In this document: positions 52,031 to 64,000 of the stretch, piece after piece
Layout: every line of letters begins with the position of its first letter
Numbering within the stretch: position 1 is the stretch's first letter
Assembly (NCBI RefSeq): GCF_018139145.2
Contig: NC_059471.1
Location: forward strand, 101,806,914 to 101,870,913
Source: Gymnogyps californianus
Taxonomy: Eukaryota > Chordata > Aves > Accipitriformes > Cathartidae
Length of the DNA: 64,000 bases
Direction of reading: 5' to 3'
Program-made: the position numbers and the translations under genes
The notes under the pieces: generated by a model
What the model was told of the DNA's origin: nothing
The model's input: the letters and a program-made list of their open reading frames with translations, nothing else
Databases searched by the model: none

Positions 52031-52506
52031 ATCTCAACAGTTTATGAGGCTCGGAATGAGTTTTTAATAAAGTGAGAATGGTAATTAGTCCATATAGTTG
52101 CTTTGAAGAAAGCTTCAAAATGAATTCTCACTGTAATGGGGGGAAAAAGTATTTTCCCAAATCAATTCCTCCTAATCTCTAAACTTAGTCTGTGTATTTT
52201 TTCCACAAAATTACCAAAAGCTATTGACCTGAGGGATTTGTTTTCCGTTCCAAAGTCTTGAAATTTTCCTCCTGGCTAATTACAGCCTATTACTCTAGAC
52301 TTTGGTCCTTTAGCAGTAACATTTTCCATCTTAAGATGGGTTGTCCCATTCCAGTGAAGAGCATGTTGTCTGAGCGCTGAATGGAATTACTACCAGTGGA
52401 AACTATGCTGCAAGAGGCTCGATAAAGCAGCTGCTGTGCAAACCTCAGCTGTTTTTTCCATCCTCTCGAGCGCTGGTAATTAGCATAGGGAAGCTGACTA
52501 ATGTGC

Positions 52507-52514
52507 TGACGTCA
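52507..52514. promoter_or_regulatory. RCAN1: Perfect cAMP-response element in the RCAN1.4 promoter
   Basis: The palindrome TGACGTCA is the consensus CREB/ATF site. It is about 160 bp upstream of the TATA box and is followed after four bases by an NFAT core (TTTCC, 52519-52523), so it could serve as a composite bZIP/NFAT element. Confidence 0.7.
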
Positions 52515-52617
52515 CCTCTTTCCAGTCGCAGCTTACATTTTGTTCCTGACTGCCTCAAAGCATGCAGGACTTTGTTCAGGAATTCGCTGTCACATACAGG
52601 ATGCTCTGAAACCTTTC

Positions 52618-52619
52618 TT

Positions 52620-52645
<26 letters not shown>
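52618..52645. repeat. Poly-T run (28 nt) in the RCAN1.4 promoter
   Basis: 28 consecutive T between the CRE/NFAT group and the TATA box, ending 22 bp before the TATA box. Such runs stay nucleosome-poor and vary in length. Confidence 0.9.
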
Positions 52646-52650
<5 letters not shown>

Positions 52651-52751
52651 GCTGGACTTGTTTCCCTTATAAATGCTGCCTGCAGGACCAATAGCTTCCT
52701 TAAGTCATTGGTTTCTGCGGAACAGCAAGTATCGCTTTGGTGAAGCGCAAA

Positions 52752-52838
52752 ATGCATTTTAGAAATTTTAACTACAGTTTTAGTTCTCTGATCGCCTGTG
52801 TGGCAGATAACGATGTCTTCAATCAAGCAGAAACAAGG
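52752..52838 (+). CDS. RCAN1: RCAN1 exon 4 (alternative first coding exon of isoform RCAN1.4)
   Basis: 29 codons starting MHFRNFNYSFSSLIACVA and ending ETR, followed by an AGG|GTATGC donor. Length, start and phase 0 match human RCAN1.4 exon 4 exactly; differences are in the second half (ADNDVFNQAETR against human ANSDIFSESETR). Joined to exons 5-7 it gives a 194-residue protein (human 197). This is the calcineurin-inducible isoform that feeds back to inhibit calcineurin. The start has A at -3. It sits 78 bp downstream of a TATA box and 2.1 kb before exon 5. Confidence 0.95.
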
Positions 52839-54901
52839 GTATGCTTTATCTTTAGTGTTTTATTTCTGTGAACTACTGGAATACTAAAGTATGTAGGTGC
52901 TGTTTCAAATTGTTTAAAATACAGGTGCCTTGATAGCTTTTTGACTTGTAAGAAAATTTCAGTTTGATGTAAGGGTCTTGGGTCTTACAAGTCTGCAACA
53001 GTATGCTCTGATATGAATGACTGGAAATTATTAGATCTTAAGCTATGTGGTTTTGAAAATGATCAGAAGTTTACCTCCAGACTTCCTTGACTGTATAGTG
53101 TATTCTTCACTTGCATATGCGTTTTCAGCAAATGTTTAGATTATAATTTTGGTAGTAAGATTCACATAATTTATAGTACACTTTATACTTTTCATGGGAT
53201 TTTTTGGCTGGCACTGTAGTTGAAAGCATAATGTTTTACTATAAGAAGTCCTCTCAGATTTATATTTGACTGATTAGAATTAATATAATATAAGTAATCC
53301 GGTCTTGATACAGTGAATTGTTGATTGCTAAGATACCTTAAGGACAAAAATAACATTTTGTTTAGTGTCGTATTGCTAGCATGACATTTATGACCTCTAT
53401 AATCACATTATAAAAAACTATATATATTGCCCAAATCTTGCAGGTACTCTCTGAGTTTAAATGTTGAATGTGACCTTTGAAATGCAATTTAGCGTGGGTT
53501 TGGCTTACTTTTCATGGTTGCATCCAGCTCTCTCTGGAGTACAGGAAGCTAACAAATACAGGCTTATGTGCGCGGAGCGTCCTGGTCTTATTTCAGAGCT
53601 CATTTTGAAGAAGCTTAAGCGTGGCTCAGCAAGAAGCAGGACAGCTCTGATATTTTAAAATATCTTTGAAATATAGTGGTTCTGTACACAGCTACGGCAA
53701 GTTTGTGAAGCAGAGCTTTTCAGGAAGGAAAATGAAATTTTGAAGTAATCGCTACCTTCTTACATAATCTTTGTTGCTTTTTTCTACTAGTTCAAAATGT
53801 AACAGTAAAAAAAAAAGAGGCAATGTGATTTTACATACTTGTTTGTTTTGGCTTTGTATTGAACTTCTAGTAAGCTTTTATGAAGAGAAAATATCTGAAA
53901 TCTGAATGCTTGATCTGTTGCCATCACTGAAATAAGGCTTGTGACTGGTTACTGTGTTCTCAGTGTGAGCCTGAAACACTCTGCAAGATCATAGCAGCTT
54001 CAGGATCTCCTGCTTCTTTCTCCTCCTTTGGTCTGGGATCCTGAAGTAAGAGTGGAAGCACTCTTTATATAAATGATATGAAAAATAGCCAAGTCAGGTT
54101 TGCACAGATGCCCTAGGAGCACAAACCTGAAGTGCAAAATGGAGATAGCCAGTGGTCGGTAAAGGTGCTTCAGTCTTTTCACGCAGATAGGACAGCAAAG
54201 TAACTCAGCTGCAGATCTATGAAGGTATGAGGTTTTGGTCCAGTTCCTACTCTTACCACACAGTCAAAACAGAAAGTGTGTCAAAGGCACTTCAGGAGCT
54301 ATATGGTTAGTACTTAAGATTTTTTAGGAAAGATAGTGGGAGCCTTTTTAGAATTCAGTTCCAGAAATAGAAGAGGCTATTAAACTAGAGTTCAGTAATA
54401 ATATGTTCATTTTCCTAAATGAAAGTAGCAGCTATTAAAACAGATGTTCATGAACTTTATTATGCATGCTGAGTCACTGAAGAAAATTACATTTAGCTTG
54501 CAAATATGCTTTTTTCATTTTTCTCTATTAAAACTGTTGTGTTGGTTTCCTTGAAAATTGCACACTTAGACAAAGGCATGCTTGGCAGACTTTTTTCAAG
54601 GCCTTTGGATATTAGTTTTATAAGACGAGCATTTCTTTTCAATAGCTTACCAATACTATTTCTATTATGTCACTAAATCAGAGCATCATGTTCAACACTT
54701 ATTAATTATCATAATCTGTTTTTTAATAGGGAAGAAAAAAGCTGCTATAGAGAAAACAAGTGATAGGTTAGAAAAATTCATTATAAAAAGAGAGAAGAAA
54801 ACTAAATCTAAGCTGTTATAAATACATCCATATTCAAGAGTGGTAGTATGCCCCTACTAGTAACTGCAATTCTTTTCTGTATTTCTTTAGAGAAAATGTA
54901 G

Positions 54902-59109
<4,208 letters not shown>

Positions 59110-60010
59110 ACTGCTGTTGTTTTTCCAAGGGTTACCAGTAGACATATGCAAGGGAAACATTTACTGTGGAAACAGCAGGTCACAGGTTTGGTGGCAACAG
59201 CAGCAGTTATAGTAGGAGAAATTCCAATATAAGTTTGCTCAGAAAAAATATAGGAAGTTTCATCCTTATTTTTGATGCTGCGGGTTGATGGATGTCATGA
59301 GTGTATTCCCAGATCGCTGGGAACGAAAGATAGGCAGAAGACGACATTTTGAGACATAACAGGACAAACTAGGTTTATTTTGGGGGGGTACTGCAGACTG
59401 TTCCATTATAAAGCAACTGGGGGAAGCTTTCTTCGTTCTGACTCACATAAATCCTCGAACTAATAGAGTAGTCATTGTGTGGGGTACCTAGTGATAACAG
59501 AGGTGGTTTTACAGATTAAAGTATGAGAATTTTAAACCTTTTTCTTATAATAGATTTTGTGCATGTGTATTCTTGGTCTTCTAAAGTAACTTTGCATTAT
59601 TTTCTATAGTTTCTCACATGTTTCTGGAAATCTGGGAAATTGTTTGAAGTATTTATTATCTCAGCATCCCAGACTTACTACTAGATGTGTATATACATAT
59701 ATATTTATATTTGTTTTTATTGGCACTCATTTTCCAGCAGGCATACAATTTCTTCGGCACCTTATTTTGGTGCTGTGTAACTTGTGCTTTTAAAATTTTA
59801 ACCTTTTAAATATAAACCCTAAATATAGGGTTTTATCTGGCAAAGTAATGGAAAAATGTGCAATAGGAAAGTTGTTTAAATAAGTTGATTTTAAATTATT
59901 TAAGTTTAAATAATTTATATCTTCAATAACATTTGTTCAGTAGCTTTGACTTTCTAATTTGAAAAAAAGTACTCTTAAATGTATAAATAAAGCTAATGTT
60001 GCATATTCAC
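59110..60010 (+). other. RCAN1: RCAN1 3' UTR (proximal end candidate)
   Basis: Sequence after the stop codon, AU-rich towards its end (notably around 59690-59720 and 59860-59990). An AATAAA at 59986-59991 would end the transcript near 60.01 kb, giving a UTR of about 0.9 kb. The GU-rich element after it is weak, so longer forms are possible. Confidence 0.5.
59986..59991 (+). terminator. RCAN1: Candidate poly(A) signal 1 for RCAN1 (AATAAA)
   Basis: Canonical hexamer about 0.88 kb after the stop. It is the first AATAAA in the 3' flank. Confidence 0.5.
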
Positions 60011-61120
60011 AGCAATGTAATTTTTCAGTGAAAATAATGGTAACGGAGAGACGTGAACTCTACTCAGTATGTGGATCTGCATTGTTGTGAGCAAAGGTTT
60101 AACAGTGATTGCAAAATTGCACACAGTGTGTAGAACAGCGAAGAGAGATGGAGTGCCTTTTCCTCGTTCATTCCTGATGTGAACTGTTCTACAAGCTGCA
60201 CGCTTGTATCTTTTTCTACTGGCTTTGTATGTCCATAAATATAAACTTTCTTAGCTTTGCTTCCAAAATAAGCTGGTATTTAGAAATGCTTAATGCCAAG
60301 TAATGATGCATACTTAAGTAGTGGGTATATGTGGGAGAAGCTTTAGGGTTTTTTACATGTTAGTGTTTAAAGATGGTAGCTTGTGACATACAAGTTTAGA
60401 GGAAGAAAGATGACAGAAGTGTATTTTATTACTTGTTTTTTAAAATGGAGATCCTCACTTTGAAATAGGTTTCAGTATTTTTTTTAAGAGATAGTAACTG
60501 ATATGTGTGGGAAAATATCACTTACAGTTTTAGAAAGGGGATGTTTGAAGCTTCTCAATACGTTTTTAGAAATCAAAGCATGGTTCTCTGTTGGCTTGCT
60601 TTTGCCACAGTTGGTCTGAGAATGAGTTTTGTAGCTGGAGTTAATATAAAGAAATCCATTCTGTGCCATTTGAAGCAAACACTTGACTTAAATGCCCAGG
60701 TTCACACCTTGTTTTTTAAATAAATAATATATATTAAAAAAATTAAGACGTATAATGAAGCCATTCCAAGCTGTGGTGCAATGTAAACGCGGTGTTATTG
60801 AAGGCCTGTCATTATACTAAGCAAAATAGAAATTGATATCCTGTGACTACAGAGAGCAGGAATATATTGAACTTTAGTAATACTTGCAGTTATGATCTTG
60901 TTTTGATTGGTATGCCCTGTAAACTGAAACAAACACAGGTACTTCGTGTCTGTCTTGGACCTAACTCAAGTGGCACTCTCTCCAGGTTAACAGTGTTAAG
61001 AAGAGCTAATGCCGTGTATTGCTGGAGCCGTGTTTTATGGACATGGGGGTGCATACAGTTATTTTGTGTTACTAAGGTGTAACAATCAGCTGGATACATG
61101 TACTGCTTATTAACACACAA

Positions 61121-61130
61121 AATAAATAAA
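61121..61130 (+). terminator. RCAN1: Candidate poly(A) signal 2 (overlapping AATAAATAAA)
   Basis: Two overlapping canonical hexamers about 2.0 kb after the stop. Another AATAAA lies at 60719-60724. They may be used for longer RCAN1 transcripts or not at all. Confidence 0.3.
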
Positions 61131-61727
61131 TAAGATGGAGAGAAACTTTGTAGGTTTGCCACAACTGCCTTGAAGCCTTTCCAAGATTTTTTTTTTCCGT
61201 GTTTCTCAAATTACTGCTGGACTTAGTGTTTCACTTCATTCAGTTTAAAATTGTTGGAATAATTCCTGTTCTGTCCTTTTTCCATCTTTCCATGATTACC
61301 AATCAAAGCATTAGTTTTGCATTAGAAACCCAGGTAGTTGCCGTTCTGTTTCCTAAGAAATCCTTAGCAATCCTAAGAAAGCAGTGCTACCTTTCAATTA
61401 AAAAGAACAGAATGTTAAATACCAATACGGTTTTCATCATTTTAGTACACTGACATCTGCCTAATAAGGTGGGCACTAGAAACCATGGAAGTCTTGGGAT
61501 GGTTACAGTGCGTTTCCCCTTCTGATGGTAATTGTAAACAAAGGTTGTGAGACAGTAACTTGCCTGTGTTTCTGGTTGTATATCCTGGCTTGTGCCACCT
61601 TCTGTTATCATTAATACAGTGTGCTGCTTGCTTTTTCTATTTGTTTTTGTGTTTTTTTTTTTTTTAAATGTTCAAATGAATGCTTAGTTGGTATTTTATA
61701 CAGTTGTATAGTATGGGGCATATTTAA

Positions 61728-61733
61728 ATTAAA
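61728..61733 (+). terminator. RCAN1: Candidate poly(A) signal 3 (ATTAAA)
   Basis: The common variant hexamer, followed by a good GU-rich stretch (TTTTGTTGTCTCTTG, then GTCGTGGT). It would give a 3' UTR of about 2.6 kb. The downstream element is better than for the first site. Confidence 0.35.
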
Positions 61734-61759
61734 ATATTTTGTTGTCTCTTGTAAATGTC

Positions 61760-64000
61760 GTGGTATTTATGCATGAAACTAGTTGAAGATTTTGCGCCAA
61801 AATCTGAACTTTAAGCTTCCAAACACTTCTGATGTGAAAAAGGTAAGAATATTGTCCCAGGTCACATCCTTGCCAACCAAATGAATTTATTCAGAGAAAA
61901 GCTTTCCAGCCTTCTGCTTAAGAGACTTGCATGATCTCAGTCTAAGTATGAGAATCTACTAATGAATAAAATACAGTCCAGAATATTCCAGTTAAAAGCT
62001 GATTCTTCTGTGCCTGAAGTTGACGTGCTTCCTAATAAAGGTGTCAACATCTTACTATTCTATAATAATCCCTGTGCATTCATAATATCCGTACCAGTTT
62101 TCTTCTACAACATTGAGTAATCCTATTTTTAAAGCTCTTGGAATATGAAAATATATCAGCATTTAAATGGCTTTACCTAGTAACTGTAAGTCTTTGGGTT
62201 GCAAAACATGTTTTGCAAAAATGCATTGAAGGTTTCACTCTCAACATGGATAGAAATCCTTTTACGGCGGAAAGGAGTTATTGATATTAATGCTCATCAC
62301 TCTTCTCTACTTAGGACTGGGAAGTACTGATGTTTGTAAGAAATTGTTCTATACACAGAAGTGGTTTGAAATAGCAAAGTGCTGCTGCTTATCCATAGCG
62401 GGCCCATCCAGGGGAATTCCTGCATAGAGTAACAGAAATAACTTGGTCCTTAAGTGATCTAGCAAAAGATAGAAGGTGAAATAGCAATTCCAGCTGAGCC
62501 ATCCTGCTTTACACAGAAGACCTCATTTCTTTTTCTTTTTGGAAGTATAGCTGATGTTTTATTATTTGCCCTCTGCATAAGGATAGCATGCACAATCTCC
62601 ATAAATCTGTAAGTGATCACTAGCATTTGTCACTTTGCAAGACTCGTTGCCAGCTTAGTGATACACATTCCTATCGTTGGATCATGCATTTTGTGCATGC
62701 ATTACTACATTAAGGGCCTTACTTGTTACCAAGGTGAATTCAACAACATGTAAGACTAAAGCTTGTTTCTAATCAGGGTTTTGTTTTTCAGAGCAGCAAC
62801 AAGTGTAGTAAGTTTGATATCTGAAATACTGGACAAGTGTATGAGTTGTTCTTATGTAGTCCAGACTTGCCAAGGGTGGGGAAGGAATGAACTCCAGCAA
62901 CTCTCTCTCATACCATTTTAACAGTTAGAGCACAAATTTTGCCCTAGGCATAATCACCTGCCTAGTCAAGTTTTGCTTTGTCACACTAGAAAGAATGTCT
63001 TGGGGAAGACAAGGTCTTTAATTTGAAATTGTGATTTGTATCTATAAAGCTTGCTTGCTTGTTCTCGTATGTCCCAAACCCTCTCCCAGTTCCAAACATA
63101 CAAAGTGATAGCAAGGGGTAGACCTTTACTCTAGGCATAGACTAAGAAGTTCAGAAATTCACTTGCTAGGTCTTGGGTTCAGTTGTTGCGCTTCTTCTAT
63201 CATCTTTGCTTTTATTCTGGCTTGCCCAACACACTGTAGAAACATTTTGCAGAAAATTATACCTGCTAATGCTTTTAATAATTCAAATTTGGATGTCTAA
63301 AAAAAAAAAGGAAACAAAACAACGAATAATAACAAAGATAAGACATCCCCCAAGATACTGTACGTTACAGTGAATAAAGCAAGACCACAAGGATGACTCG
63401 ACTGATGAGTGGGTGACAGGATGGATCTGGCAGGACTGGATTTATCTTCTCCGACAAAATTTCCATTGATAAAGTAGTGACTATCACACTTCAAACTTTT
63501 TGTCGCTTACCTGGTCTGTATTTATGTATCTAAAATTATAGCATCTCTGTCATCTTCCTTTTTTTTTCTTTTTTTTTTGAGTAACTGGCAATTGTTTTTT
63601 TACTGTGGTACGCTCCATCTGAGGTATGAGAAGAAATAAAACGATGGGAGTTTTAAGTATGAAAGGTTGAACAGGTGGAGGAAGAGACAGAGTCTCCAAG
63701 TGGCACTGCGTCACTTCTGGGAATCGTGTCACCCGTTCGGTTTTGCACTTTCTGCCTCTCAAAGACCAGCTCAAGAAGCTCCAGTACTTCCTAATGTTGC
63801 TTCCTGCTCTCACCCCTGCCCTTCTTCCACAAGATGTTATTCCATATTTCCAAAAGACTGAGAGTCTCTGGGGTTTACAAGCATTTCCTAGGTCTTCCTT
63901 CTGAAATCACTTTTTCTCTTATCCAAAGATAGGCACAGCTCAGCGTCTCTGGCTTCAGAACTTTGTTACAGGCTTTACAAAGGTTTTGCAAAGGTCTTAC
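61760..64000. other. 3' flank of RCAN1
   Basis: AT-rich sequence with short open frames only. No exon of KCNE1, the next gene beyond RCAN1 in mammals, is recognised. T-rich runs occur near 63559-63580. Confidence 0.6.

Larger units (their letters stand above)
19301..52400 (+). other. RCAN1: RCAN1 intron 1 (up to the RCAN1.4 promoter)
   Basis: About 33 kb of AT-rich DNA between the RCAN1.1 exon and the RCAN1.4 promoter region; the full intron for RCAN1.1 splicing is 19301-54943 (35,643 bp). No coding gene is supported: all frames are short and unfamiliar. The one firm insertion is the solo LTR at 37941-38526. Other visible structure is listed separately: a C31 run near 45.9 kb, several A/C or G/T tracts and perfect hairpins. 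Human RCAN1 has further rarely used alternative exons (2 and 3); I could not identify counterparts. Confidence 0.8.
52142..52751 (+). promoter_or_regulatory. RCAN1: RCAN1.4 internal promoter with NFAT-site cluster, CRE and TATA box
   Basis: This is the DNA upstream of the RCAN1.4 first exon. NFAT core pentamers (GGAAA or TTTCC) occur at 52142, 52153, 52200, 52242, 52265, 52323, 52398, 52455, 52519 and 52661: ten in about 520 bp. A perfect cAMP-response element TGACGTCA lies at 52507-52514, five bases from an NFAT core. CAGCTG E-boxes lie near 52431 and 52446, and a TAATTAGC homeobox-type site near 52480. A TATA box (TATAAAT) is at 52668-52674, predicting a start near 52700 and a leader of about 50 nt. 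A run of 28 T (52618-52645) separates the CRE/NFAT group from the TATA box. Mammalian RCAN1.4 is known to be induced by calcineurin-NFAT through such a cluster. Activity of individual sites here is inferred. Confidence 0.8.

Noticed and set aside
60010..64000. KCNE1 coding exon expected downstream of RCAN1
   Set aside because: No frame with the single transmembrane segment and flanking KCNE motif was found; it probably lies beyond the right edge.

Overview
The window is vertebrate nuclear DNA, most likely from a bird and probably a neoavian lineage rather than a galliform. Three things point there. (1) Interrupted coding exons with consensus splice sites can be read as CLIC6 (minus strand) and RCAN1 (plus strand), arranged head to head as in the human RCAN1-CLIC6 block. 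(2) The DNA is repeat-poor, with only one clear transposon insertion. (3) That insertion is a solo LTR of an endogenous retrovirus family common in neoavian genomes. The species cannot be named from the sequence alone.

Layout: 1-3235 is the start of CLIC6 intron 1. 3236-4663 is CLIC6 coding exon 1 (476 codons, an acidic Pro/Ala/Glu-rich extension with about 16 repeat units). Its 5' leader and CpG island reach about 5.1 kb. From about 5.1 to 18.4 kb is intergenic or regulatory DNA with no gene I can support; it holds a long pyrimidine tract, a possible CR1 tail and a CTCF-like motif. From about 18.4 to 19.7 kb is the CpG-island promoter and first exon of long RCAN1 (RCAN1.1). 19.3-54.9 kb is RCAN1 intron 1. 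Near its end lies a second promoter and the alternative first exon of RCAN1.4 (52752-52838). Shared exons follow at 54944-55117, 56122-56281 and 58946-59109 (stop). The 3' UTR and downstream DNA, with several possible poly(A) signals, run to the window end. KCNE1, which follows RCAN1 in mammals, is not seen before the right edge.

RCAN1 is a feedback inhibitor of the phosphatase calcineurin. The two promoters look very different. The RCAN1.1 promoter is a CpG island with YY1/ETS-like and CCAAT elements and no evident TATA box. The RCAN1.4 promoter is AT-rich, with a TATA box, a perfect cAMP-response element and a cluster of ten NFAT-core pentamers, as expected for a calcineurin-NFAT feedback target. 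All reading frames join in phase 0 at the exon 1/4 to exon 5 junction. This gives predicted proteins of 256 aa (RCAN1.1 long), 194 aa (RCAN1.1 from its internal Met) and 194 aa (RCAN1.4).

I found no wholly new system. The most interesting points are the bird-specific-looking repeat array in CLIC6, the architecture of the RCAN1.4 promoter (including a 28-nt T run between the CRE/NFAT cluster and the TATA box), the codon-repeat tract in RCAN1.1 exon 1, and several perfect hairpins and strand-asymmetric low-complexity tracts in noncoding DNA.
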